Source: JAVBKX01 sp031553835 (lineage in GTDB: Bacteria > Bacteroidota > Bacteroidia > Bacteroidales > Azobacteroidaceae). Taken from it: a stretch of 25,217 nt of DNA. The notes under the pieces are model-generated. The model did no database searches. It saw only the letters and a list, made by a program, of their open reading frames with translations, and was not told where the DNA came from. Location: NCBI GenBank assembly GCA_031553835.1, contig JAVBKX010000044.1, positions 1-25,217 on the forward strand. The letters are read 5' to 3'. Both the position numbers and the translations under genes were made by a program. The stretch's first letter is position 1. Every line of letters starts with the position of its first letter. Positions 6,957 through 15,667 of this stretch are shown here, piece by piece.

Positions 6957-8096
6957 ATGAAATATCTATCTTATTTTCTTGCCCTTTTCTTATTATTTGT
7001 TTCCTGCGAAGGCGACGAACCGGGAGCTCCCGAACCTGTTCTGCCTCAACGCACTATCATCGCCTACCTGTGCGGGGACAATAATTTATCATCGGAAATA
7101 GATACGAAGATAGAAGCATTGCAAGAAGGCATGCAACGCATGGGCGAAACCAACAATCATCTGATTGTTTATACCGACACACGCGATGAAATGCCAAAAC
7201 TCTGGCAAATCACGGCTACTGAAACCAAATTACTGAAAGAATATGTTGAAATGAACTCGGCTTCGGCCACTAATTTCAACCAAATTTTCAGAGAAATTAT
7301 GCAAGACTATCCCGCTCAAAGCTACGGTCTGATTTGTTTTTCCCACGCCAGCGGCTGGCTGCCCAAAGGAGCCTTAAATGATCCGGCCGGTTTCGCAACA
7401 AAATACCAGGAAAACAACTTGCGAAGTATATTTGAAGACGGTGAAAATGAAATGCCTTTAAACGAATTTGCCAACGCTATTCCTTTACCTGCAAATGAAG
7501 AAAAACTGGAATTTATTATTTTTGAAACCTGCTACATGGCAGGTATAGAAGTCGCCTGGGAATTGCGGAATAAGACGAAATACATCGTTGCTTCTTCTGC
7601 TGAAATGCTTTCTAACGGTTTGGCCGAAATATACCCAACACACCTGACCGATTTATATCTCCCAAATCCTGATCTGAAAGCATTTGCCCAGGCTTATTTC
7701 AATAATTGGAACAATAAAAAAGGGACATCGCGTTCGGCTACGATTTCAGTTATCAATCCATCTCATATCAATCCGTTGGATGAAACAATCCGGACCATTT
7801 ATTCTTCCAATAAAACAGAGGTGAACACAGCTTTCATCCAGCATTTTAACCGAAATGCCTACCATCTTTTCTTTGATCTTTCCGATTATCTGCGGACCAT
7901 CGCCACTCAGGAACAATTTACAGCTTACGAAAATGCATTGTCGAAAGTAGTCGAATACCAAGCTGCCACGCCTCAGTTTATGATCGGCTATCCATTTTCT
8001 TTCAATATCTATAGCCACTGCGGTCTCACGACTTACATCCGGCAGGAAGGATTTCCCGAATTAAACGAAGCGTACGAAAATCTGCGAGGGAGTTGA
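6957..8096 (+). CDS. Clostripain-family (C11) cysteine peptidase lipoprotein
   Basis: A 379-residue protein with lipobox LFVSC (Cys17), so probably exported and membrane-anchored. The C11 core is clear: RTIIAYLCGDNNLSSEID near the N-terminus, the catalytic His in YGLICFSHASGW (His130), and the catalytic Cys in FIIFETCYMAGIEVAWEL (Cys192), followed by YIVASSAEML. C11 peptidases belong to clan CD with gingipains and caspases, and typically cut after Arg or Lys. The protein is about the size of other Bacteroidetes C11 lipoproteins. It follows the fimbrillin-like cassette by 75 bp but is separated from it by an intrinsic terminator. In Porphyromonas, type V pilin maturation needs the Arg-gingipain, so a similar job here is a reasonable but unproven idea. 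It could equally be a general surface protease. Confidence 0.85.
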   Translation: MKYLSYFLALFLLFVSCEGDEPGAPEPVLPQRTIIAYLCGDNNLSSEIDTKIEALQEGMQRMGETNNHLIVYTDTRDEMPKLWQITATETKLLKEYVEMNSASATNFNQIFREIMQDYPAQSYGLICFSHASGWLPKGALNDPAGFATKYQENNLRSIFEDGENEMPLNEFANAIPLPANEEKLEFIIFETCYMAGIEVAWELRNKTKYIVASSAEMLSNGLAEIYPTHLTDLYLPNPDLKAFAQAYFNNWNNKKGTSRSATISVINPSHINPLDETIRTIYSSNKTEVNTAFIQHFNRNAYHLFFDLSDYLRTIATQEQFTAYENALSKVVEYQAATPQFMIGYPFSFNIYSHCGLTTYIRQEGFPELNEAYENLRGS

Positions 8097-8119
8097 GATG
8101 AAGAATTTTCAACTCTCTT
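8086..8119. terminator. Hairpin shared by two convergent genes
   Basis: GAGGGAGTTGA (8086-8096) pairs with TCAACTCTCTT (8109-8119) around a 12-nt loop, with G-U pairs included. The two TGA stop codons, of the C11 gene on + and pdxA on -, lie opposite each other in the stem, so the structure is symmetric for both transcripts. T tracts are weak on both sides, so terminator strength is uncertain. Confidence 0.45.
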
Positions 8120-9206
8120 TCGTTAAGTCCAACTTCTCATTGTCATTTCCTTTCTCAAAATACTGTTTCCGAAGGGGATTGGTATTGATTTCCAGATCCA
8201 TTTGACGATTGCGGTACACATCGATGGCTAAATACAATGCATGGCGGAAAGAAGATTCGGATGCTAAATTTTTTCCGGCAATATCGTAGGCCACGCCATG
8301 ATTGGGCGCAGTACGAACGATCGGCAGGCCGGCCGTAAAATGTACTCCCGATTCCATGGCCAGGGTCTTGAACGGTATCAAACCCTGATCGTGATACATC
8401 GCCAATACTCCGTCAAATTGCTCGTATTTTCCCGAACCGAAAAAGGTATCGGCTGCATAAGGGCCAAAGCATAAAATATTTTCCTTACTTGCCATATCCA
8501 TAGCGGGTACGATAATATCGCGCTCTTCCGTTCCTGCAGAAAAATCATTTTCGCCGGTATGAGGATTTAATGACAAAATCGCTATCCGGGGTTTGCGAAT
8601 GCAGAAATCCGTTTTCAAACTCCGGTTGAACAGGCGTATTTTTTCTAAAATCAAATCAACAGACAACAATTTAGAAACTTCCGACAACGGGATATGAGTG
8701 GTGACCAATGCTATTCGCAACGAATCGCAGACCATTTCCATCAAGGCACGGCTACCCTGCCCCGATACGGTTTCCAAATATTCGGTATGACCTCCAAAGG
8801 CTATCGACGAATGTTGCATGACTTGTTTGTTTACCGGCGCCGTTACCAGTACATCCAACAAACCGGCGTTCAGATCCTGAACGGCGCGGTCCAGGGATTT
8901 CAACGCGGCATTGCCCGATTCTTCCGTCGGAACCGACAATTCGACTTTTACCTCTTCGCCTACACAATTAATAAGATTCATTCGATTATGTGCGGCATCC
9001 TGCACATTATGGATAATATTCAGGTTGACCGGGGGCAATTCCATCGCTTTCCGGTGATAGGCGATTACTTTCGATGAACCGTAAATTACCGGGGTGCATA
9101 ATTCCAGGAGATTGGCATCAGAAAATGTTTTCAAAATAATTTCATAACCGATCCCATTGATATCGCCCTGCGTAATTCCTATTTTAATTTGTTTATTATC
9201 GCTCAT
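8109..9206 (-). CDS. pdxA: 4-hydroxythreonine-4-phosphate dehydrogenase
   Basis: PdxA oxidises 4-phosphooxy-L-threonine with NAD in the DXP-dependent pyridoxal 5'-phosphate pathway, in the cytoplasm. The 365-residue protein shows the family's landmarks: ITQGDINGIGYEI at the N-terminus, LVTAPVNK, the metal-binding His in FGGHTEYL, LNPHTGE, the metal-binding His of AMYHDQGLIPFKTL, and the closing VRTAPNHGVAYDIAGK. It is slightly longer than the E. coli enzyme through its C-terminal tail. Its ATG overlaps the rlmN stop as ATGA, so it is translated from the ppiD-rlmN-pdxA transcript. It converges on the C11 gene with only 12 bp between the stop codons. Confidence 0.97.
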   Translation of the reverse strand: MSDNKQIKIGITQGDINGIGYEIILKTFSDANLLELCTPVIYGSSKVIAYHRKAMELPPVNLNIIHNVQDAAHNRMNLINCVGEEVKVELSVPTEESGNAALKSLDRAVQDLNAGLLDVLVTAPVNKQVMQHSSIAFGGHTEYLETVSGQGSRALMEMVCDSLRIALVTTHIPLSEVSKLLSVDLILEKIRLFNRSLKTDFCIRKPRIAILSLNPHTGENDFSAGTEERDIIVPAMDMASKENILCFGPYAADTFFGSGKYEQFDGVLAMYHDQGLIPFKTLAMESGVHFTAGLPIVRTAPNHGVAYDIAGKNLASESSFRHALYLAIDVYRNRQMDLEINTNPLRKQYFEKGNDNEKLDLTKES

Positions 9207-10231
9207 ATCGTTTTATCTTTTCTTTTTTTAGTGGATAACATGCCGCAAGCAGCCAAAATATCTTCGCCACGCGATGCGCGTATGGTACAAATGATTCCTT
9301 TCGAATTTAAATAATCGCGGAATGCAACCATGGAGGCCGAATCCGTCGTTTTCAGTTCTACTCCCGGAATGGCATGATAGCGGATCAGGTTGACACGACA
9401 AGGTATTCCGTTTAATAATTTTGCCAAATCGCGAGCATGCCGCAAATCATCGTTCAAGCCGGAAAACATGATGTATTCAAACGAAACCCTCCGCTGATGT
9501 GAGAAATCATATTGACGGATCAAGTCCAGGACACCGGCAATAGGATACGTTTTTTCGACAGGCATCATAGACAATCGTTCTTCATGATACGGAGAATGAA
9601 TGCTTACAGCCAAATGGCACGAGCTTTCCTCCAAAAATCGCTTCAAACCCGGAACAATGCCTACGGTTGAAACTGTAATCCGTTTCGGACTCCAGGCTAA
9701 ACCATAATCTGCCGTAAGGATTTCCAGCACGTTGAACAATGCGTCTGTATTATCTAAAGGTTCTCCCATTCCCATAAACACGACATTCGTCAGCATTTCA
9801 TATTCCGGAATGGAAAGTATTTGATTGATAATCTCCGCGGATGTTAAATTCGCAGCAAAACCTTGTTTTCCTGTCATACAAAACAGGCAGTTCATCTTAC
9901 ATCCGACCTGGGTCGAAACACACAGCGTAGCACGTTCGTGATCGGGAATATATACCGACTCTACAAAATGTTCGCCCTGCACCTGAAAAAGATACTTGAT
10001 GGTTCCGTCGGCTGATTGTTGGGATTGAACGGGTAAAGAGGCGCCAACTTCATATTGCGCCTGCATTTTATCGCGATTTACAATCGACAGATTGGTCATT
10101 TTGTCTATCGAATCGACCCGCTTTTTATACATCCAATCGACCATCTGTTTTGCCATAAAAGCAGGTAAACCCAGACCGGTCACGACCTGCCTGAGTTCAT
10201 CCAATGTTTTACCCAACAAAATGCTTTTCAT
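9203..10231 (-). CDS. rlmN: 23S rRNA/tRNA A2503 methyltransferase (radical SAM)
   Basis: RlmN methylates C2 of A2503 in 23S rRNA, and of A37 in some tRNAs, by radical SAM chemistry with a methyl-cysteine intermediate. The 4Fe-4S motif is GCKMNCLFC (Cys111, 115, 118), preceded by the family's ATLCVSTQ. The SAM-binding stretch VVFMGMGEPLDN and the second reactive cysteine in LAACGML (Cys329) are both present. At 342 residues it is normal length. It lacks the divergence expected of Cfr. The start codon sits two bases from a long hairpin in the leader, unusual for a housekeeping gene, and the 3' end overlaps pdxA. Confidence 0.97.
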   Translation of the reverse strand: MKSILLGKTLDELRQVVTGLGLPAFMAKQMVDWMYKKRVDSIDKMTNLSIVNRDKMQAQYEVGASLPVQSQQSADGTIKYLFQVQGEHFVESVYIPDHERATLCVSTQVGCKMNCLFCMTGKQGFAANLTSAEIINQILSIPEYEMLTNVVFMGMGEPLDNTDALFNVLEILTADYGLAWSPKRITVSTVGIVPGLKRFLEESSCHLAVSIHSPYHEERLSMMPVEKTYPIAGVLDLIRQYDFSHQRRVSFEYIMFSGLNDDLRHARDLAKLLNGIPCRVNLIRYHAIPGVELKTTDSASMVAFRDYLNSKGIICTIRASRGEDILAACGMLSTKKRKDKTI

Positions 10232-10232
10232 A

Positions 10233-10290
10233 AATTGAGAGTGGAGAATTGAGAGTGGAGAATTCTCAACTCTCCATTCTCAACTCTCAA
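10233..10290. repeat. Tandem inverted repeat (2 x 14 bp per arm) in the rlmN leader
   Basis: The left arm is two identical copies of AATTGAGAGTGGAG (10233-10246 and 10247-10260). After AA, the right arm is TTCTCAACTCTCCA (10263-10276) and TTCTCAACTCTCAA (10277-10290). The arms can pair over about 28 bp with a few mismatches and almost no loop. It occupies nearly the whole gap between the ppiD-like stop and the rlmN start, and could act as an attenuator, an RNase barrier or a dispersed repeat. Confidence 0.75.
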
Positions 10291-10294
10291 CTAT

Positions 10295-12424
10295 TTAATA
10301 AAATCTACTACGGTTATCTTGTACGTCGGAGATTTTTTTCAATGTATTGGTAACTTGATAAAAGCGATACATATTGGTTGATCCCGACGTCCGTCTGATA
10401 TTTTCCAAATTAAATTCTTTGTTGTCTTCCTGGCGATCTGTTACTTTAATAACATAAACACCCATATTGCCTTGCAGCGGAGCAGATACCTTATTTACTT
10501 CGGCGCCTGGAGCATAAGCATTCAACATCGGTTCGGCAGCATTGATCCCAGAAATACGAGGCGTTTGGAAATTTACAAACTTCACATTTTGTACCGGGCT
10601 GTTCATATATTCAGCATACTGCTCCATCGTCAGGAATCCTTTCGATTTCAAATCGGCAATAATCATTTCTGCTTTCTTTTCATTCAATAGCTCGCGTTTC
10701 AACATCTCGGATACTTCCGTTACCGGACGGTAGCCTTTTTTCAAATCTTTTTCAATGGCTGCTACAACCAAAACCTGGCTATTGCAATCATAAATTTCAG
10801 AGATGGATCCTATCTTATTTTCAAATGCCCAGCGAATTACCTGCCGGGAGTTTTTAATCATTCCCAAAGAAGGATCGTTTTTGGTAACGCGCACATCCGT
10901 ATTACAAACCAATCCTTCGCGTGCGGCAGCAACTTTGAAGCTGTCCACATTATTATGCGCTACTACATATTGGGTCAGGTCGTTGTACAATTTATTATAA
11001 GTAGCTGTACTCGGGTCAACCTGTACTTGCAAATCGGCTACTTTATATTTTTTTACCGGTTTTGTTTGTTCGGTAACTTGTACCAAATGGCTTCCATAAC
11101 TGGATTTTGCGACAAACAATTTATTGGCAGCAGCTCCGAATACGGCATTTTTGAAACGTTCGTCAGCATTCTGCAACAGCGCTACTTCTGTCACCCATCC
11201 CATATCTCCATCGGTTTGACCTCCGGTAAATTCAGAAACAACTTCGGTAAATTTCTTTCCTGCATTGACTACTGCCATCAAACTGTCGGTCAAATGAGTC
11301 AATGCCGCATCATCTAATGCGGGAAGTGTAACCTGTACCACACGTACCGAGTCGGGAGCCATTATTTCGTCAACCAAACGATACATATCATAATTGTTTC
11401 CGGTCAAAACGGGACCTTCCACATCGCCAACTTTAGCATTCTCAACAAACTTTTTTATGGCAGGCGTCATCGAAGATAACGACATAAATGCGTTGGTATA
11501 AGGCACATCCGATTGTTCATTTACCAAACCGGCCACATCATGTGTGGTTGTAAATTCTTCTTTTAATCCAGAAATCAGCTTTTCAGCAACGGCGTAATCT
11601 TCCTGGCTTGGAACCACATTCACAGAGATATAGCTAATGACGCGGGCTTCATCCTGATGAAAGTTTTCTTTCCGCTGATTATATAATTTTTGAATTTCGG
11701 CTTCCGACACACTCACCTGGTCATCGGGTATGGTAAGATAATTTTTTACTGCATAGTCAAAATCAACATGCACTTTGCCTGCTTCAAATTCGGCTTTTGC
11801 ATCCAACGAATTCATTACTACTGCTTTGGTCAACAGATTGGTGTATTTTTCCTGCATCCGTTGTTCTTTAACAATCCGTTCAAGGAAAAGCCAATATTTT
11901 CTGGCAGGCTCCAACTGTTCCTGAACACTGGCAGGTTGTTGGCTAAAGTCTTCCGCTTCCACTGTTTTCAAAAAATTCAACAGGACAGAACGATCAAACG
12001 TATTGGTTTGAGGATTGCGAAACATCGGTTGATTTTGGATAATCGGGGAAATATTGCTTCCCATCAACAAGTCGGCCAACTCTTCTTTTCCGACTGTAAA
12101 TCCGGTTTCTTCCGAAGCCTTATCAAGCAAAATCCGGTTTACCATGCCTTCATACACACTTTCCCGCATCTGATTCGTCATATCGTCCGTCAAAGAAGCT
12201 GATCCTGACTGCATCTTGTAAATTTCAGCCATTTCCTGTTCTCTGGCCTGGAACTCCTGAATACCGATTCCTTCACCGTCAACCACTGCAATTTTATTGT
12301 GCTGCTGCCTGAAATAGGTGGAGCCAGAGTTCAAAAAGTCACCGATAATAAATGCGAATAAAGCGACTCCGATTACGATTACCAGCAATCCCGCTTTACT
12401 CCTGATTTTTTCTAAAGTTGCCAT
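10295..12424 (-). CDS. PpiD/SurA-like periplasmic peptidyl-prolyl isomerase
   Basis: A 709-residue membrane-anchored folding factor. Residues 13-31 (LLVIVIGVALFAFIIGDF) form a single N-terminal transmembrane anchor. A SurA_N-like helical chaperone region follows (IGIQEFQAREQEMAEIYK, VYEGMVNRILLDKASEETGFTVGKEELADLL). A parvulin-type PPIase module lies at about 340-455: SVRVVQVTLPA, FTGGQTDGDMGWVTEVALL, and YGSHLVQVTEQT. The long C-terminal part is less conserved. It probably helps fold outer-membrane and exported proteins in the periplasm, which would serve the SusC, DUF3575 and M16 products nearby. It is the first gene of a three-gene leftward run with rlmN and pdxA. The 64-bp spacer to rlmN carries a hairpin. 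Confidence 0.9.
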   Translation of the reverse strand: MATLEKIRSKAGLLVIVIGVALFAFIIGDFLNSGSTYFRQQHNKIAVVDGEGIGIQEFQAREQEMAEIYKMQSGSASLTDDMTNQMRESVYEGMVNRILLDKASEETGFTVGKEELADLLMGSNISPIIQNQPMFRNPQTNTFDRSVLLNFLKTVEAEDFSQQPASVQEQLEPARKYWLFLERIVKEQRMQEKYTNLLTKAVVMNSLDAKAEFEAGKVHVDFDYAVKNYLTIPDDQVSVSEAEIQKLYNQRKENFHQDEARVISYISVNVVPSQEDYAVAEKLISGLKEEFTTTHDVAGLVNEQSDVPYTNAFMSLSSMTPAIKKFVENAKVGDVEGPVLTGNNYDMYRLVDEIMAPDSVRVVQVTLPALDDAALTHLTDSLMAVVNAGKKFTEVVSEFTGGQTDGDMGWVTEVALLQNADERFKNAVFGAAANKLFVAKSSYGSHLVQVTEQTKPVKKYKVADLQVQVDPSTATYNKLYNDLTQYVVAHNNVDSFKVAAAREGLVCNTDVRVTKNDPSLGMIKNSRQVIRWAFENKIGSISEIYDCNSQVLVVAAIEKDLKKGYRPVTEVSEMLKRELLNEKKAEMIIADLKSKGFLTMEQYAEYMNSPVQNVKFVNFQTPRISGINAAEPMLNAYAPGAEVNKVSAPLQGNMGVYVIKVTDRQEDNKEFNLENIRRTSGSTNMYRFYQVTNTLKKISDVQDNRSRFY

Positions 12425-12465
12425 TCAGTATTATAGTTTATTGATTTTTATTTAAAAATTGCGCA

Positions 12466-12473
12466 CGAAGATA
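12466..12473 (-). promoter_or_regulatory. Weak candidate -7 box for the ppiD-rlmN-pdxA run
   Basis: On the minus strand this reads TATCTTCG, one mismatch from TAnnTTTG, about 42 bp before the ATG at 12424. No good -33 TTTG was seen at the right distance. The remaining gap, 12425-12650, holds no open frame I trust. It contains two copies of an AACACGAAG word near 12608-12633, a type of short repeat common between Bacteroidetes genes. Confidence 0.25.
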
Positions 12474-12654
12474 CAAAGAATTGGGATAACTCGTATAATA
12501 TTTGAAGAAAAATTGAAACTATCGTCGATTGACAACACTGTTTGAGCTAATTCTACTTTGATAAATTGAAATAATTCCATGAAAAAGCAGTCCTCATGAA
12601 TATTTTTAACACGAAGACTGATTAAACACGAAGAGTTAACTAATCTGCATACAA

Positions 12655-12687
12655 AATGGGACTGTCTTCAAAAGTCGAAACAGTCCC
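12655..12687 (-). terminator. Intrinsic terminator of the M16 gene
   Basis: GGGACTGT (12658-12665) pairs with ACAGTCCC (12680-12687), and TTC/GAA pairs extend the stem past one bulged base. On the minus strand the stem is followed by ATTTTG. It lies 10 bp beyond the M16 stop codon. Confidence 0.7.
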
Positions 12688-12697
12688 CAGCCTGCTG

Positions 12698-15586
12698 TTA
12701 TTTTTCACTAAACAATTTCGACGAAGAAAGCCGGATCACTTTGCCGTACTTTTCCAGGGCTTTTGTATCGACATTATTTGGATTACCTATGATTGCAATG
12801 GCGATCGGGCGGCCTTTTACATGCTGTTCATAATATTTTACAATATCATCGAAAGTCAGGTTTTCAATCTTTTCCAGGTTTTCTTTCAGCGGATCTTCGG
12901 TATAGCCACGAAGTCTATAAGTTTCGATAAATTGACTCAGAGTTCTAAAATCAGGCTTAGTAGATAACGCGACTTCCTTCAAATAATTCTTGATATTATC
13001 TATTCTGCCGGGATACAAAGGCAATTCTTTCAAAATTCCGGTATAAACGTCCAGGGCATCTGTTACTTTATCGCCTTGCGTTCCTATATAACCAATGAAG
13101 TAATCCTTCTTACCTGCAATGGGAGGAATCTCCTGATAACCGTACGTAGAATAAGCCATCGAACGATATTCCCTGATTTCCTGCATCAAAATACTTGTAA
13201 ATCCTCCGGTTATGTATTGATTAAATGCATTGCGATATACATCGCTTGATTTGTCATACGGATCTCCTTCTACGAAAAAATAAATATTGCTTTGCTGTGC
13301 ATCTTTATCGGACAGGAAATAAACCGTATTTTCAGAGTAGGTAACCCTTTCTTTCACTTCCGGAGAAGAGGATTCTTTTTCGCCTACTTTCAACGGCAGG
13401 TTAGCGCCTAAAATGGTATATACTTCATCAAAAGGTAAAGTGCCCACATAATGAATTTCTGCTTCATAATCAGTAGCTCGCTGAAATTCTCCGGTTAAAT
13501 TTCCGGAGGTTAATCCCAAAATGCTTTCCAATGTTGGACGCTCTATATATTCCGATCCATTTTTATAAGCGAGATAATCTTTCAATGCCTGGCTCAGCGA
13601 CTCGACTGTTTCAGTTTCCTGAATTCGATCCTGATATACGATTCCTTTCAGGTTGTTCAACTGTTTTTCATCCAAATCCGGGAACAAAACCTGCCGGGTT
13701 AATAATTGGCATGACTGCTGCAAGTTATTTTCAAATCCATTCATTTCAATGGTTAAATAACTTTCATCTACTTTAAATTGGCAAGTGGTACCCAACTCGC
13801 TAAAGGCCTGCTTTACTTCCTGGGCTTTCATCTGTCCCATAATACCGGCATTATTCATTAAATAAACAGCCAAATCAAGATTCGGCATTTTGTTTGTACC
13901 AATGCCATATTTCAGCCGTAATGTAAATATGTTATTTTCGGTATTTGGCGTATAAAACAATTGGGATTTTTCATTTACCAGCTTTACCTGAACTGCATTG
14001 AAATCAGTATATTGCGGTTTTGTATATTTGACTGGCATTAATTCAAATAATTTGGCATAATCCGACTTCACATTGCGCAATGGCTGAAGCGGGTCATAAT
14101 GCGGCTTTTCCAATGTATTTTGTTTTGGAGATTTGCCTTTCTCTAAATAGAGAGCCAAATAATCCTTTCCAAAATATTGTTTGGCAATATCTTTGATCTG
14201 TTGAGTGGTTAATGACGCCACTATATTTTTGTAATCCAAAATAGTGGCTAAATCTTTTCCGTAAATAAAACTTTCCAACAAAGCATTGGCTTTATTTTCA
14301 GGCTTTTCCATATTTAAATCATATTCGCGAATCATATCTGATTTAACGGATTCCACTAACCAATCTTCAAATTGACCTTCCTGTAATTTTTTGATTTCTT
14401 TGAGAATCATTTTTTCCACAGATCCTAATGACTCAAACCGGCGTTGATTCACATCGTATGCCGGAATACCGCCAATAATGATTCGTCCCTGATCCCTGAA
14501 GCCGAATGCCATGGTATAAGCGGCCATTAAATCTCCATCAATAGACAGTTTATCTAACAAACCGGTACGGCTGGAATTACTCAGAATTTTAGTACAGATT
14601 TCCAGCGCTATTTTATTGGAATTTCCTTCGGGAACGCTTTTATAAACTAAATTAACTGTAGGATTTGGCGCTATTTTAGCTTTGAGTTCTTTTCGTCCAC
14701 TAAAGATGGTTTCCTGATATTCTTTTCGTTGCGGAGACGGACGGTTTTCCAACCGGCCGAATTTTTCCTTAATCATTCCCACTACTTCATTGGTTTTGAT
14801 ATTTCCAACCAAAATCAACGCCATATTTTCGGGAACATACCAATCGTTATAAAACTTTATCAATTGACTTAGTTGCGGATTTTTCAGATGTTCGGGATAA
14901 CCAAGTATGGGTCGGCCATAAGGATGATCGGGAAAAAGATTGCGCAGCATAAATTGCTGTATCTGCGCCGAGGAATTGTTTTGTGACCGATTATATTCTT
15001 CAAATACGGTTTCCAGCTCCGTTTGGAAAGCCCTGAAAACAGGATTGATCATCCGCTCCGAATACAAATCGAGCCATTTATAAATGCCGCCGGAAGGAAA
15101 TGAATTGAGATAGAATGTCATATCATAGGAAGTAAAAGCATTGAGTCCTTTACCGCCCATACCTTCTACTAAAGAGGAAAATTCATTGGTAAGAGAATAT
15201 TTTGTTGCTTCAACTGTCAATTTGTTGATTTCATCATTGATTTCTTTTTTGCGCACAGGATCCGACTCTTGCGCCATCTCATCGTATTTTTGTATGATTT
15301 GCTCATAAATCGGTTTTTCTTTTTCCCAATCCAATGCTCCGATTTTCTCGGTTCCCTTAAACATAACATGTTCAAGATAATGCGCTAATCCGGTCAAATT
15401 ATCCGGATCATCCTTAGCGCCTACGTTACAGGCCACAATGCCATGTACATCCGATGCGGTCGGATCTTCCCAGATAAATACACTTAGTCCGTTGGGGAGC
15501 TTGAAGGCTTTGAGGCCTTGGGAATGGAGAGTAAAACTCCCAAGTAAAAACACAAGTGCAAGCAAGAACAATTTTGTGATTTTCAT
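12698..15586 (-). CDS. M16 family zinc metallopeptidase (pitrilysin/insulinase type)
   Basis: A 962-residue secreted protease with a signal peptide (residues 1-22, cleavage near LHSQ/G). The inverted zinc motif HYLEH (His69, Glu72, His73) sits in GLAHYLEHVMFKGTEKIG. A Lys/Glu-rich helical insert at ~83-135 is common in Bacteroidetes M16 proteins. The first half ends with TVFEEYNRSQNN and a middle M16 domain. The catalytically inactive second half carries the R/Y motif REYRSMAYSTYGY. The two-half, ~960-residue form is that of single-chain clamshell M16 enzymes, which degrade peptides in the periplasm. It follows the secreted hypothetical protein by 81 bp and may share the C10 transcript. Peptide clean-up after extracellular proteolysis would fit the SusCD locus upstream, but that is inferred. 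Confidence 0.93.
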   Translation of the reverse strand: MKITKLFLLALVFLLGSFTLHSQGLKAFKLPNGLSVFIWEDPTASDVHGIVACNVGAKDDPDNLTGLAHYLEHVMFKGTEKIGALDWEKEKPIYEQIIQKYDEMAQESDPVRKKEINDEINKLTVEATKYSLTNEFSSLVEGMGGKGLNAFTSYDMTFYLNSFPSGGIYKWLDLYSERMINPVFRAFQTELETVFEEYNRSQNNSSAQIQQFMLRNLFPDHPYGRPILGYPEHLKNPQLSQLIKFYNDWYVPENMALILVGNIKTNEVVGMIKEKFGRLENRPSPQRKEYQETIFSGRKELKAKIAPNPTVNLVYKSVPEGNSNKIALEICTKILSNSSRTGLLDKLSIDGDLMAAYTMAFGFRDQGRIIIGGIPAYDVNQRRFESLGSVEKMILKEIKKLQEGQFEDWLVESVKSDMIREYDLNMEKPENKANALLESFIYGKDLATILDYKNIVASLTTQQIKDIAKQYFGKDYLALYLEKGKSPKQNTLEKPHYDPLQPLRNVKSDYAKLFELMPVKYTKPQYTDFNAVQVKLVNEKSQLFYTPNTENNIFTLRLKYGIGTNKMPNLDLAVYLMNNAGIMGQMKAQEVKQAFSELGTTCQFKVDESYLTIEMNGFENNLQQSCQLLTRQVLFPDLDEKQLNNLKGIVYQDRIQETETVESLSQALKDYLAYKNGSEYIERPTLESILGLTSGNLTGEFQRATDYEAEIHYVGTLPFDEVYTILGANLPLKVGEKESSSPEVKERVTYSENTVYFLSDKDAQQSNIYFFVEGDPYDKSSDVYRNAFNQYITGGFTSILMQEIREYRSMAYSTYGYQEIPPIAGKKDYFIGYIGTQGDKVTDALDVYTGILKELPLYPGRIDNIKNYLKEVALSTKPDFRTLSQFIETYRLRGYTEDPLKENLEKIENLTFDDIVKYYEQHVKGRPIAIAIIGNPNNVDTKALEKYGKVIRLSSSKLFSEK

Positions 15587-15667
15587 TATGTTAATTAAAT
15601 AGTTAAATTATTTATAAATTCAACAGTGATCAGAATGGGAACACGCCTCAAGAAGCGCCACTTTCAA

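Noticed and set aside
12425..12650. Hidden small gene or RNA in the 273-bp gap before ppiD
   Set aside because: No open frame with family features, no tRNA-like fold; only short AACACGAAG repeats and a weak promoter-like site.
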